DNA of 64,000 nucleotides from Salvator merianae (lineage: Eukaryota > Chordata > Lepidosauria > Squamata > Teiidae), in contig QVOM02000119.1 of assembly GCA_003586115.2 (NCBI GenBank), positions 50,369,428 through 50,433,427 of the forward strand, written 5' to 3'. The position numbers and the translations under genes were made by a program. Below, in pieces: positions 23,631 through 35,023 of this stretch. The number at the start of each line of letters is the position of its first letter. Positions within the stretch are counted from its first letter, which is position 1. The notes beneath the pieces are model-generated. The model was not told where the DNA came from. It was given only the letters and a program-made list of their open reading frames with translations, and made no database searches.

Positions 23631-23884
23631 AAGGCCTAATGGGTCGGAAAAGCAAGCAAATTGGCCTGCTGAAAAATTGCATGGCTTCTGGTAGAGACTG
23701 AGCTTGGACCACCTGGAAAATGACATTGTAAAAAAGGTGTGCGATGAATGTGATGGGAGAAATCATGATATGTGTGGATGTGAGGCAGATGTCTGTGGAT
23801 GTATTCAGAGTAGGCCACTAGTCAATCAGAGAATCAAAGGAGGATGCAGTAAGTGTGATTACAAGGTCAGGAACATGACTGGAT

Positions 23885-24035
23885 GGGAGATCGAACCATT
23901 GGTTTGGTTCAATATTGAACTAAACCACTAATACCTTGTGAGGTTTGATTTGTTACTGAACCCCTTGAACCACTCCAGTTTGGGCCCAAACCAATTCTAA
24001 ATCAAACTGGTTTGCACATTTCTAATAGATAACAG
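23885..24035 (+). mobile_element. Family H repeat, right part
   Basis: Rich in 'ggtttggttcaat', 'gaactaaacc', 'gaaccccttgaacc' and ends 'aaactggtttgcacatttcta', the inverse of the 21.3-kb end. Confidence 0.5.
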
Positions 24036-24639
24036 TGATTATACAGAAATGTTAATGTTATAACAGATGTTAACCATTGAGGGGATTGTGCAGACTAATA
24101 AAATGATGTTAAAAGTCATAGGACCATCCACACTATATGGGTCATGATTTAATCCACTGAAATCCATCAGAGTAAGATAAGGCTGCATCCTCACTATAGA
24201 TATCGAGCTCTTCTAGAACTCCCCTGGGCCTGATGGACAAAAGTGCCACACTCCCTTTGGGCCTGCATGTCACTCCCTGAGGCACAAAGCTTACCTTGAT
24301 GGCACCCTGTGCACAGAGTCTAAAAAACCATACTGAGGGAGAATCACACCCTCATTCACACCCAGATTACCACCTGGCATGATTTAGCATTGGACTCCAT
24401 TTCCATTCTGGTGCTAAACCATGCAGGATGGAAATGCCCAAACTTCAGAACTGAAGCCTTGGAAGCCATGAGGCACCAGCTATTTACACAGTGCACCTCC
24501 CCACCATGTGTTGGGATTGGACTTCCCACTGCATACAGAACTTTTTTTAACAATCTTATTCATGACTAAATTAGTCAAATGACTTCAGTGTGACATAGTA
24601 TATTTTTGTCTTGATCCGCTCCACAATTTTCTTCTTTTT
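24036..24639. other. Unassigned sequence
   Basis: A single family C-like start 'aaggctgcatcctcac' occurs at 24179 but the rest does not follow the family. Nothing else is recognised. Confidence 0.4.
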
Positions 24640-24830
24640 TAAAAAAATTACCTGATAGTAACTGAAGTATACATACTAGTGCCTCTAATCTACATTAAAA
24701 GCCAGAAAATCCATTTTAAAGTCTTTAATGTGGATTAGAGGTGGGACAGGAAAACTTGTGTCCACATGTTAATACCTCTAAAATGTTTTCAAGACACTTT
24801 TTTCATGCGGGCAGATGCAGTCTCCATTTT
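24640..24830. mobile_element. Family C MITE with internal palindrome
   Basis: Arms CTCTAATCTACATTAAA (24683-24699) and the complement at 24724-24740 match at 16 of 17 bases. The same 'aatccacattaaaggccag' palindrome is seen in the 47.7-kb copy. Outer ends are worn. Confidence 0.55.
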
Positions 24831-25234
24831 TTCCTGCTGCAGACAGCAGGAAAGAATTTTAAGTTCTTCTTTGATCATTCTGGCTGCCTCCAGACAGCAA
24901 GAGGAAAATGAAGGATCTTATTTAGATCCTGCAGTCGCTTCTCACCGTCCCTGACAGACAGCAGGGTGATATCCTGGGGCAAGCCTGGGCCCTTGCTGTT
25001 TTGGCACTTTCTCCCGCAATGCTCTGATGGCGAAAATACTCGGAGCTTCGCAAACACCCACCCCCACATTTGCACAGTGGGCATTTTCATCTGGGTTTCG
25101 CTCCTGTGCTTGTGAAGTGGGCATTTTCAGCAGGAAGAATCCTGGGGGCAAGTGCCAAAGTAATTAACATTGCTATTTGCAAAAAAAACCAGATCAGAAT
25201 TCTTTATCCCACAATAGTGATATCCCAGGATTTT
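24831..25234. other. Unassigned, locally GC-rich
   Basis: Contains a local direct repeat of 'agtgggcattttcat/c' (25077 and 25117). It may be the 5' part of the repeat that ends at 25345, but I cannot define its start. Confidence 0.35.
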
Positions 25235-25345
25235 GCTTTTATAGCCTGGGTCTATATACTGGAATAGCCTCAGATACGTGTGGCAATCCCAGTACAGTAT
25301 CAGGATAATCTTGGGTTTTAGACCCTGTTTGGATACAGCCCCTAT
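25235..25345 (+). mobile_element. Repeat sharing its body with the 16.1-kb SINE
   Basis: 'acgtgtggcaatcccagta', 'aggataatc' and 'ttttagaccctgtttggat' align in order with the reverse complement of 16120-16210. The tRNA-like head of the 16-kb copy is not visible here. Confidence 0.55.
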
Positions 25346-26099
25346 CTTTATTTTTAATGTCTTATAAACATTATAGCAAAGTCATCATTTTTCTTCCTTC
25401 CTTTCTTTCTTTTTCCATACAAAAAGATTATCCTTGGGAAAAAGTATCTAGTGTGGTAGATAGGCAAATTATGTTTTCCAGTAGTTTTTCAATATGTAGA
25501 AGCTGTGAGTTGGCCAGAGCAATAGTTTTTTTTAAGGAACAACTGTATGTAGTTTAACTAGAACACCTGGCTGGGGGTAGGGTGGACCTCTTTCACAGGG
25601 ATTCTAGGCACACTTGCTCAAATATGACACCACTTTCTCTTGCATGTGTTCCAGTTCCTTCCCTCCTACACATTTATATTAACTGCTGCATTATAGCCCT
25701 GAGTCATTATGTTTAAAAGAAAGGCTCTGGAGTTATACTTATGCATTTAGTAATAATGGAATGAGTTATTAAAATTTTAGCTTTAGTTCCTAGTGGCTTG
25801 TTGCCAAGATATATGTTCTGAAGAGAGTTCAAATCAATTACCTTTTAAGGCATAGCAGGATGTAGCAAACAAATCCTATGGCCAGGGTATTAGCATAAAT
25901 AGATAACATGAGGATTTATTAAGGATGTATAATTATATAAATAAGTTGGACAATGAAGGAGAAAGGTTGATGGCTTGAATGCCAATAGGAATCTTACTAA
26001 ACACAGTATGCGATCAAGCTTTCCCAGGGGTGACGGTGACAATAAAAAAGTAATACTTGTCTGTCATTATTACATCCTCAAATAGCCACACAACAGAGC
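25346..26099. other. Unassigned AT-rich sequence
   Basis: A short TTCC/TTTC pyrimidine run lies at 25390-25415. No gene or repeat is recognised. Confidence 0.45.
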
Positions 26100-26530
26100 T
26101 TTTCTGGGTGGTTAAATAGGCTATTGACATCAAGCCAGGGCAGGAGGTGATCTCACCACCAGAAGACTGCTGTAATGAGATTACTCAGCATTTGCAGGAC
26201 AAAATTGCACAAACCCACATAGAACCAGATAGCACAGGTCAGAGTACCCCTATAGAAGTGTCCAAGATGCCATTTGGTTTTGTTTCTTTGGTTCAGTTGC
26301 ACTCTAATGATGTGGGCAAATCCATTACGGTGACTCAGCTAACCAATTTTGTTTTTCAATGCTCACTCATCATAATTAATGCAATTTGCTGAAAAAAACG
26401 TGGCCAGTGGCTGCAGGGATTAGTAAATGCCCCCTCTGCAGGAGAGAGAGAAGTGTCAGCAGCAGCAATAGTACTATACAAAGCATGAGACATCAAATGG
26501 AGCTATAAACCTGGCACCCTCTACATGGGA
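26100..26530 (+). mobile_element. L2-group LINE, region between endonuclease and RT
   Basis: The plus strand holds an 81-codon open frame (26147-26389) with 'CNEITQHLQDKIAQ', 'SLVQLHSNDVGKSITV' and 'FQCSLIIIN'. It parallels the L2/CR1 linker before the RT, where a short helical 'FF..KI..IR' block is followed by 'F.P….V…I….PT.C.LDP.PS.LI'. The next 130 bp read on with 'TWPVAAGISKCPL', like the following LINE block. The RT itself is missing and the copy ends near 26.53 kb. Confidence 0.7.
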
Positions 26531-26861
26531 CTTTCCGGCTGACATAGGGTCAGTCAGCGAGTAGGGCAAGCAAACAGTTCTGAACCAATGTGGTCACTAG
26601 CCCAAAGGCCATCAGGGACAGTTTCCCACAAAAGCAAGCTGAAGCTGTTCCAGATGGACAATTTGACATAAGAAGGCAACATGTGTCCAATCTGCTCCAT
26701 GCCAAATGAAACCCTGAGTTCTGGGCAGTGTGCCCTGTACATGGCCCAACCTCCAGGCTGACGTCTGGTTTCCAACGGGCATCTCTGGATAGAGGATTCA
26801 GTGTTGCAAGCACCATTCCATGCACAAAGAAAATCTGAATGACGTGATGGGGCAGAACACA
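26531..26861. other. Unassigned, GC-rich
   Basis: Minus-strand frames of 107 and 142 codons (26550-26982) cross into the neighbouring family A element and show no protein-family resemblance. Possibly a degraded MITE. Confidence 0.35.
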
Positions 26862-27269
26862 AGGCGTTTTCACACTTTCCAGCTTTGAACAGAATAACTC
26901 TGAATGCTGGTGTCCTGCTCCTGGTCCTCACCTTGACAGTGGCAGGGAAGCATTTGACTGCTGCCATGGTGACCGGCAGCACTGCAGATCATGCAGGCAT
27001 CTGCAGGTGCAATCATGCAATTGTGCAGGCACAACCACAGCACGCCGCGCGGCTGTACGTTTGCACCCGGAAGTGGGTGTGAATGCACTTTACTGGGAGC
27101 AGTCTAGCTGTTCCCAGTCAAGTTGCGGAGTGCAATTTAGTGCTCCACAGCTAGCCGTGATCGGGAGCAGCTGAAGTCTGCTCCCGATCATGCAGGCCAC
27201 CATGCAATGTGGACGCAGTTGCCTAGTGTGCATGCAGATGCTCACTAGGCAACAAGTGCAAAAAAGCTC
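26862..27269 (-). mobile_element. Family A hairpin MITE
   Basis: Starts 'aggcgttttcacactttcc' and ends 'agtgcaaaaaagctc'. It shows three clear hairpins in a row: 'ctgggagcag…gctgttcccag' near 27095-27118; a perfect 13-bp one at 27158-27170/27178-27190 (arm TGATCGGGAGCAG); and a 16-bp one with one mismatch and a 4-nt loop at 27218-27233/27238-27253. This copy best shows the serial-hairpin plan. Confidence 0.8.
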
Positions 27270-27635
27270 AGAGTCTCAGCCACTTGAAGGCCCTCCTGCC
27301 TTCATGGCAGCAGCAGTGGCTGCTACTCCCTTTAAGCCCTAATCAGGACACTGTGTGGAAGCAGCCATAATCTCTCAAATGGCATTTTGATTTCCAGGAG
27401 ACTAAAAAGCAGTCTGAGGAAATAAAAGATGAGAGTCCAATCATTTCTTCTGAAAAAAGCTTCCCAGAACAAAGTATTAAATAGCTGTCACTCAGTGGCC
27501 AATCTCCCTTTTTGGCAAGGTGTTCAAGAAGGTGATGGCAATCTAACTGCAACTATGAAGAATATCTGTTTCAATCCAGGTTCAGCCTTGGCTATGCCTC
27601 CCAGACCCCAGTGATTGCAATTTCAGGATTCCTCA
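27270..27635. other. Unassigned sequence
   Basis: Nothing recognised between the family A and CR1 elements. Confidence 0.4.
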
Positions 27636-28560
27636 GTGAATGTAAATAAGAAATGTCGTATTGAATCAGACCCATGACACACCTAGCCCAGCAGTCTCTT
27701 TTTGCATTGCCCAACCAGTTACACAGGGAGCCTGCCAGCATGACATGAGCATGCAGCTTGGTCTCCCAGCAAGTGGTCTTTTGATGATCCCACCTCTTAC
27801 TGCCATCAAAGCTTATAGCTTCCATGAGTCTGATCAAACCATTTCTGAAATCATCCAAGCTATTACCACCACCGCATCTGCATTTCAAAGTTCAACTATG
27901 CATTGTGCAAAATAGTATTTCGTTTTGTCTGTCCTGATTTGTCCAGGATTTAACTTCATTGGGTGATCTCTGGTTCTAGTTTTTTGGGAAAGGGAGAAAA
28001 ACTATTTCCTATCCACTTTGTCCACACCATCTTTTCCTGTCACTCCACTCCTTTCTAAATTAAAATCCCCCTATTGTCACAACTTTTACTCATGCAGAAG
28101 CTTCTTCAGTCCCTTGATCTTCTTAGACACCTTACTCTGAATCTTCTCCAATTTTGTGATATCCTTTTCGAGATGCAGTGACCAAAACTGTGCATGGTAT
28201 TCCAGATGTAGTCACACCATCAATTTGTATAAGGGCAACGTAATATTAGTATCTCTGTTTTCAATACCATTTTTTATTATCCCTAACATTCTACAAGCCT
28301 TTTTTTAATAATGGGTGCACACTGCATCAATACTTTCATTGCACTGTCTGTCATTATTCCAAGATCTTCCTCCTGATCAGTCACAGTCATCTCTGATTCC
28401 ATTAGTGTATAGGCACATTAGTGTGCATCACTTTACCCTTGTTCACATTAAATGCCATCTATCCATTAACCCAATGTCCAGAGATCCCTTTAGAGTTCTT
28501 CATAGTTCCTTTGATTTGGCCACCATTCATAACAATATATATCAAAACAGTAGCATTTAA
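27636..28560 (-). mobile_element. CR1-type LINE, RT C-terminus to 3' end
   Basis: Antisense CR1. From left to right the plus strand shows the reversed 3' end ('gaatcagacccat', 'ctagcccagca'), then 'atgcagtgaccaaaactgtgc', 'ttccagatgtagtcacacc', 'attccaagatcttc', and 'cacattaaatgccat'. In sense these are the CR1 landmarks encoding VRPHLEYC.QFW-type, ERDLGV-type and KCKVMH-type blocks. Many stops and indels; 5'-truncated. Confidence 0.85.
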
Positions 28561-28605
28561 AACAGAATTCACATGTAGCAAAAAAAGCATCTCAAAATTA
28601 TCTTA

Positions 28606-29010
28606 GGGCCTTTCTGTACTTATCTTATAGTGAACTGGATCAAGCAATCTGTTCCAAAGCAGGGGCAAATTGCTCTGGACCAGAATAAGGCTGTTCACAT
28701 TGGATAGTTGCTCTCGTCTCACCCCCACACTAGTCTCCAGAAATTCCAATGTCCAGGAACAAAAAATCCTTGGCCTCAAAGTCCTTGGTGACCCCTTTTG
28801 GCAGTGCACCTTGTTGTGTCACCAAAATGAGTCAAGACCATCGAGGTCCTTGACCCAGTTTATCACCAGCAAGTATGCTGGTGGATCTGTTTAAACAGCT
28901 GTACCAGTAGTCCGGATCTAGACCAGACCAGGAGGCCATTTTGGGCCTCCTGATCTGGACTACACTCCACTTTGTGCAGACCAAGTGTACTAGCAGGGGT
29001 AGAGCCTCCC
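28606..29010 (+). mobile_element. Family B MITE with TTA target duplication
   Basis: 405 bp bounded by TTA at 28603-28605 and 29011-29013. Left end 'gggcctttctgtacttatc'; right end 'ctagcaggggtagagcctccc', similar to the right end of the 50.2-kb copy. The interior has 'ccaggaggcc…ggcctcctg' and 'gtccggatctagac' palindromic words. A TTA/TAA 3-bp duplication and GGG ends suggest PIF/Harbinger (inference). Confidence 0.72.
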
Positions 29011-29029
29011 TTAAATTGCACTATTTGGG

Positions 29030-29720
29030 GTCTAAGCCATTTAGGGCTTTATAAGTTAATGTTAGTATCCTGAATTGGGTTCTGTAGCAAATTTGCAGCC
29101 AGTGCAGTATTTTCAGGACTGATGTCATATGCATCAGTAGAGCAGTTCCTGTTAACACTCTTGTTTCTGCATTCTGCACCATCTGAAGTCTCCAAACTAT
29201 GTTTATCGGCAGCCCAATATAGACTGCATTGCAATAGTCCACTCTGCAAATTGCCAGAGCATAGATTACTGCGGCCAAACTGTTTCTGTCCAGAAATTAG
29301 GTGTTCCTAGCCACCAGCTGTAACTGAGATTCAAGAATCAGTGATGAATTTAGGAGTACACTCAGACTGTGCACCGCTCCTTTCCAGTGCAATGCAATTC
29401 CCTACATCATGAATCAAATCCCAATGTTACATAGCACCTCTGCCTGGTCTGGATTCAGCCTGTTTCCAAGTACCTGTCAAGCACCTCAACTGCCCCTCCT
29501 AATTCATATGAGCAGAGAGATAACACCGGGCATCATCTGCATATCAATGGTATCTCATTCCAAATCTCCTGATGACCTCTCCCAGTGGCTCCTTAGAGAT
29601 GTGAAAGAGCAGGGGAGATAAGAGCTATCTCTAAGGGACTACATGGGTTAGTTCCCAGAGTGTTGAGCAAGAGTTTCCTGCAACTACTCTCTAGTATCAG
29701 CCTTAGAGATAGACATAGAA
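29030..29720 (-). mobile_element. L2-group LINE, RT/C-terminal region
   Basis: Minus-strand frame 29021-29278 encodes 'CRVDYCNAVYIGLP', 'RLQMVQNAETRVLTG', 'LKILHWLQI' and 'QFRILTLTYKALNGL', the complete C-terminal signature of L2. The plus-strand words 'catcatctgcatatcaatgg' and 'tctcctgatgacctctcc' are the antisense of further L2 sequence. Left edge is next to a family B element. Confidence 0.87.
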
Positions 29721-29819
29721 TTGTCATGCCACAGCTCTGATTGCATTCACTATTGATAGTCTAAGCTATTACACTTTATTGATAAATACCTTTGTTCAAT
29801 TTCTTTCATATTTTTCCTC

Positions 29820-30115
29820 GTAAAAAAGGCCAGCAGGCTTACAAGCTGATTAGATTAATTCGAGCCACAAACGTAAGGCTATTACCCAAGAACTACCCTC
29901 CAACAAAATAAGATCTGTGTCCATCCTAGCTGCTGTAGCAAGTACACGTCTAGGTAATCCTAGTATTTGCCAGAGAAATTTGGATTGGAAAGATTCCTGT
30001 TTTGAAGCAAATGGATGAATCCAAGCAGGACTATCATAAATGATTGGATGCAACACCTTTGCTTTTAAAATCTGTCATGCTGCAGGGGTATGAAGCCCAC
30101 CAATGTAATCAAATT
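29820..30115 (-). mobile_element. LINE fragment, C-terminal part of a minus-strand element
   Basis: Minus-strand frame 29850-30056 contains 'FQSKFLWQILGLPRRV', matching a 'KFLR..LGLP' block found after the RT in some vertebrate LINE families. It is in line with the RT text at 30.83-31.14 kb on the same strand, so the two are likely one copy split by the material between them. Confidence 0.6.
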
Positions 30116-30116
30116 A

Positions 30117-30789
30117 TGGCCCTTTCCACACTGGGCCTGTACCCCAATCCAGCATGGTCTATGGAATGAAAGGGTAGGGATACTCAAGGCCACACACCCC
30201 AGTACAGCAGCCTGTCTTCACTGGACTAGACCACATAGTGGGATATGGTCCCAAAATGGTGCCGTATCCCACTCCATTGGTGGACCCATTAAATGTTGTC
30301 CATCAGTGGACTACGCAAGGTATATCAATCCACAAAGCATGTGCAGACAGCATACCCCATGGGCTGGTATAACAGGTGTGGCTTCTCTTTAATTGGGCAA
30401 CTGGAAATGGTGTCAGAAATATCATTTATTTGTATTTCCCCCCCATACCCGAAGGTTACAACAAAAACAAATTTAAAAGAACCCACTAAAAACAATAACA
30501 GTGCCTGAAAGTGAGAAGGGGAAGTTGGCTCCTCAGCCAAAGGCCAGGGAATAGGTTCACCTTTATCAGGCTTCTAAATGTATATAATGGGGATGTTTGG
30601 TACACCTCAGGGGGCAGACTGTGTGCATGGCCAAAAAAGCCATTCCTGGGAACTTTGAAGCCCCTATTGGCAATTCTGAAGGCTGGTGACTTCTGTTTCC
30701 AGCCTTCAATGCTGGGACGGGATAGGCTGTCTGCCATGCAGATAGCCCATGGACTGGGCTACCAATCCAGTATGGTGTGGAATAGTCCA
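30117..30789 (+). mobile_element. Family B element containing an L2 piece
   Basis: Left end 'tggccctttccacactgg' directly follows TTA (30114-30116). The right end 'ccagtatggtgtggaata' plus 'gtcca' is its inverse. An L2-like stretch (30405-30655) lies inside. The element itself sits within a minus-strand LINE. The right flank (CAC) does not repeat TTA. Confidence 0.5.
30405..30655 (-). mobile_element. L2-group 3' UTR fragment
   Basis: 'atttatttgtatttccccccc', 'cagccaaaggccagggaa', 'cagggggcagactgtg' and 'ccattcctgggaactttga' have the order seen in the antisense 3' ends of reptile L2 copies. No coding sequence remains. Confidence 0.45.
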
Positions 30790-30829
30790 CACCGTCCAGA
30801 AAAGGCTTTTACTTAGGATATGTGTTCTG

Positions 30830-31140
30830 CTATTTTCTTAACTTTCCATTTATGAACTGACCAAGATAATGATTCTCTGGAAAACGCCATGATGTTTGTT
30901 TTTATCTTCAGTCACAGTCAAGGCATTTTCTTCACATGCTTTCAGGAGTTTTTAATACTCTTTTGAATCCTAACTCTGTCTGGCAAATTAAAACAGTGCC
31001 CTTGCCATATAGTAACAGAGGCACTCTGCAGTCAACTCGCTTAGGGTATGAAACTTGGGGTCATTGCACACAGAAGTCAGATCACTTGAATGAAAATTTA
31101 AAAGTGTGGGAGCAAGGATGCAATCCTGCCTGACACTCTT
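30830..31140 (-). mobile_element. LINE reverse-transcriptase fragment
   Basis: Read on the minus strand and allowing small frameshifts, it gives 'VRQDCILAPTLLNFH' (the RT block GVRQGCVLAPTLFN), then a degraded LLLY.. region in the place of LLLYADD, then 'LLKACEENALTV' followed by an eroded 'K.KVMVF' block. The order and spacing match a non-LTR RT palm. I cannot assign the clade with confidence. Confidence 0.75.
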
Positions 31141-31144
31141 TGGA

Positions 31145-31360
31145 TCCCCAGTAGCTTGTGATATCATAGACTACAGTATGATTCTTAAAACAGCTTCAAG
31201 GAGTTGAAAACTCTATGTTGCAATGGCTCCAGATAGTAAAGTTGGGCAGCTATTGCAGAGTACCTTGGCAGCTCACTCATGAGGTTATTCAGAAATCAAC
31301 TCCAGTGCTCTTTAATATCTACATGGGACAATCCTTTGGGCCCCTAGTGTGGCCCGATCC
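31145..31360 (+). mobile_element. L2-group LINE, RT motif A to B region
   Basis: Plus-strand text reads 'DIIDYSMILKTAS' (from DTIDHSILL), '…VAMAPD…' (GTVLQW), and 'SSALFNIYMG' (VLSPLLFNIYM). It lies back to back with the minus-strand LINE before it. Heavily eroded. Confidence 0.72.
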
Positions 31361-32589
31361 CCTAGAGAGGTGACCTGCAGGGGACAGGAAGTAGGACAGA
31401 CTTCTCCCACACTTCTGGTCCTTGGCAATAATTCTGGCCATGTTATGGGGCTGCTGCAAGTGGCAAATGCATTAATACACAGGGCTGATATTAATGTATA
31501 AAGTTTTTTATGTACTGGTCAAATCCTTTCAGTTGATGCCTTTGGGTGACGTGCCTCCACTGGAGATATTGCACATGAAGTATTGCATTGCTCATTGCTG
31601 AATACGACACTATAAGCTTTCTAACCAAGAGCAATACTTGCTTAGAAATGTTATCTAGGACTCATTTTAAAAAGGTGTGAGAGAGTTTTGACCTTTATTT
31701 CTGGTAAGAGGAATGTCTTGTCAGGTAAACACAAATATGCATGCAACCTCTTTTATGCCATGTGTTCTTGTATAGAATTCTATATGTACAGAATCTGAAA
31801 ATCAATGACTAGAACCTCCTGCTTTTGAAAATTATGAAAAACATGCAAGAATAATTCCTTGTGTGCCTACCTTTTAACTCTTGACCTCATTTATCCAGTG
31901 AATAAAGCCAGACACTGCTGCTGCTCCTAGAGATACATTCTTAAAAATCACTTCCTAAGGCTTATTTTAAATTTAATATCCAGCTGAGGGCCTGTAGCAA
32001 GCTAGAATCTCTCTCACGCACATACAGCCTCTGTTGCCAGTGACTCCTCAAAGCAGATGGTTAGAGATGATGAAGAACCCATTTTGGCCTTTATGTGATG
32101 TACAGGCATCTTTGAAAGTATACTGACCCACTCACCTCTATGACCTGACTATCTTCAGTTGTAAATCTGGGGATGCAGAGATGTTGGTACAGCCTAATCC
32201 TCAGTAGCATTGACAGTGATGTGGCATTAGTAAACTGATTGGTATTTTATTATTGCTTACAAACTGATATTTAACATTTGTTATTTTGCACAAACAAAAA
32301 TTATTTTACTAAATTTTGATTTGGGCTTTTTGTCAAGGCTAAGTAGTAAAGAAATGCTTTCCATTTTCTAAAAAGTCTTAATTTTCTTACTGACTGAAGT
32401 ATGTTAATTTGTCTTGCCTTGGCTGACACTTATGGGGGAAACACAGCTGTGAGGGAACTCCATTCACAGCAAAGTGCCTGCCCAGGGATAAGGAAAGCTA
32501 CAAAAACAATGCAGCTGTTTACATCAGGAAGGTCTGGGTGAAAAATGGGTCTTCAACAGGCATTGAAATGTTGCAATACTAACATTTTC
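31361..32589. other. Unassigned sequence
   Basis: No gene. The AT-rich stretch 32220-32400 ('gtattttattattgc', 'acaaaaattattttac') looks non-repetitive and could be regulatory, but this is a guess. Confidence 0.35.
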
Positions 32590-32720
32590 AGCGTGTTCAG
32601 GAGAAGAGCATTCCAGAGGGTAGGTGCCACCACAGAAAAGACCCAATGGATTTGTGGTATATAGGACTTCCCAAGACAATGTTAGTGATCTTAAAGCTTT
32701 ATAACCTACAGTGTAAAAGC
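32590..32720 (-). mobile_element. L2-group 3' region fragment
   Basis: 'gcattccagagggtaggtgc' followed by 'caccacagaaaag' parallels the antisense L2 word 'gagttccagagg..ggtgcca' seen in reptile genomes and the 8.37-kb copy. Confidence 0.5.
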
Positions 32721-33064
32721 AGTCTAATAAGGGCTGTGGTCCTATGTTTCTTTATTTTCTATTAAACATATCCATTCTGGCAATTATTGTAGGGTTCTTA
32801 TGAAGTATGTGGGGAAATCTTGGCTTTTTGAGTCAGAGAATCTGCTCTCACAAAGCTACTAACAGCCAGACAGCCCTTATATATTCTCATGCTGCTTCTG
32901 AGTACTGGGTGCAGAAAGCAACATGCATGCACAATTTTTTTAACCAGCTGGCTGTCTGGAATATTCCCCAATTTCTAATTCTTCCATACTTTTGATAGCC
33001 TTATTATAACAAATATAAACTTATATAGACCTGCCCCTATGATGCTAATGTTCTGACTTGGATT
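32721..33064. other. Unassigned sequence
   Basis: Nothing recognised. Confidence 0.4.
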
Positions 33065-33885
33065 ACATAAGAACATTAAAAATGTCTCATTACATCGGAC
33101 CCATGGCCTACATAGTCCTGCAATGCACTCTCATAGGGGCCAGCTAGTGGCACAAGGGAGCCCACCACATGAAATAAGCACTCCACTTGCTCTGCTTACA
33201 ATTTTCCAACCAGCCTTCAAAAGCATATCACCTCCTGTTGCCATCAAGGCTAATAACCATTGATAGCCCTGGCTTCCATGAATTGGTCCAAACCTTTTCT
33301 GAAACCATCCAAGCTGGTAACTGACACCACATTTTATGGGAACAAATTCCAAAGTTTAAATGTGTGCTAGGTTTTTAAAAAACTCTTTTGTTCATCCTGG
33401 TTTGTCCAGGATTTAACTCTGTTCATGACCTCTGGTTCTAGTATTTTGAGAAAGGGGGGAAAAAAACCTACTGCCAATCCACATAATTTATCCACCATGC
33501 ATTATTTTATACTCCTCTATCACATCTCATCTCACTTGTTTGCTTTCTAGACTAAAAAGCCCCAGACATTGCAATATTTCCTGATAGGAAGGTTCCTCCA
33601 GCCGCTTAATCATCTTATTCACTCTCCCTTGAACCTTCTCCAACTTTGCTAAATCCCTTTTGGGATGCAGTGCCCAAAACTGAACATAGTATTCCTGATG
33701 TGGTTACATCATTTATTTTTAAAAAGACATTCTAATATTAGCATCTCAGTTTTCAACACAATGTTTTATTCTCCCTAACACACTATTGTTTTTTTATTTT
33801 GTTTTGTTTTTTAGTGGAGGCACACTGTCAGCACTTTCATTGTATTGTCTGCCATCACTCCAAGATCTCTTTCTTTAATTAGGAA
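33065..33885 (-). mobile_element. CR1-type LINE, RT C-terminus to 3' end
   Basis: Antisense CR1, parallel to the 27.6-kb copy. It runs from the 3' end ('acataagaac', 'atcggacccatggcct') through the minus-strand frame 33131-33352 ('SYQLGWFQKRFG', 'ALMATGG') to 'atgcagtgcccaaaactgaac', 'tattcctgatgtgg' and 'cactccaagatctc'. Two independent CR1 copies of nearly the same extent in one window fit the 5'-truncation habit of this LINE. Confidence 0.86.
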
Positions 33886-34562
33886 GTTTGAACATTGAAC
33901 AGAAGCAAGTTTTGATGTAGACATCATTTGAAAGTAATCCATATGTGCAATAAAGTGAGAACCTGGACTTGGCCCATCTTCACTGCATCCCTTTCAATGT
34001 GCTCTCAGAAAATATGCAACATGCAGAAACTATCTGTATGAAGGCTTATATCTGAATGCACATCTAGTTCACATTTGCAGTCCCTGATCCAAGCAATGGT
34101 ATTTAGGAACACTTATTTGGCAGCTGAAACTTCTGATGCAAAAGAGTCAACAGTAGTCAAATGTCTTCATTTCCACCCACATTCCCTTCCTTCTCCTTCC
34201 TCTGTGACTTTTTTGAGGATCTCACTTCAATATTTACAAAGAATATATGATAAAATAAAAAGAGCAGTGAGAAAAAAGTAGGAATAAACATATAATTTTC
34301 TGTGGATTTGCAGTCCTTCTTATTGATTATTATAACAATCATATTTCTCTCTTCTCTTTTTGAAGAGGAAGGGAATTATTCAAGGTGGAACTGTCAAAAG
34401 CTAGTCTCCAACTATGGAAGGGTCAGAACTTTGGTTTTTCATTTTTTTTTTCCTATAACAGGGATAAGAAACTTGCAGCACTCCAGCTCCTGTCATCCAT
34501 AGCCAACTAATGATCAAGGACAATTTTTGTGATTACCTGGTTGCCGCATGTTCCCACTTATA
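33886..34562. other. Unassigned sequence
   Basis: Pyrimidine-rich runs around 34180-34200 and 34350. No gene is recognised. Confidence 0.4.
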
Positions 34563-34760
34563 CCAACATAAGAACATACAAGGAGCCCTGCTGGATCAGG
34601 CCACGGCCCATCTAGACCAGCTTCCTGTCTCACACAGTGGCCAACCAATTGCTTTTTGGCATTCTGAAGCAGAAGACAAAGGCAAAACCTTCACCTGCTC
34701 TCAACTCCCTGCTAATGCCCTTAGAAGCATCCTGCCTGTCTCTGCAACCTGGAGGTGTTG
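34563..34760 (-). mobile_element. CR1-type LINE 3' end
   Basis: 'acataagaaca', 'ccctgctggatcaggcca' and 'ggcccatctagaccagc' are the antisense of the CR1 terminal region. The rest is its 3' UTR. No coding part. Confidence 0.78.
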
Positions 34761-34869
34761 CTTAGTAGCCTTTTGATTCACCTGTCCTCCACAGTTGTGG
34801 TTGCATTTTAAGAAGCTGCAAAAAGCCATTACAGTAGTTCAGATAAGTAACAGAGTCAGCCAGGGTTTC

Positions 34870-34990
34870 AAAATCCCTAGCCGGGAGGGCATGGGCCTGG
34901 TATACTGGCCCATGGGGCATGCTGTCTGCAAATGCTTCCTGGACTGGTATATCATCAGTACTCCTCTGGTCAACTACTTTTAACAGGCCC
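34870..34990. mobile_element. Family B-like fragment
   Basis: 'gggcctggtatactggccca', 'ggactggtatatcatcagta' and 'aacaggccca' resemble family B interior and end words. Borders are unclear. Confidence 0.4.
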
Positions 34991-35023
34991 ATTAGGGTAG
35001 AAGGGAGGGAGGGAAGGAGGAAC

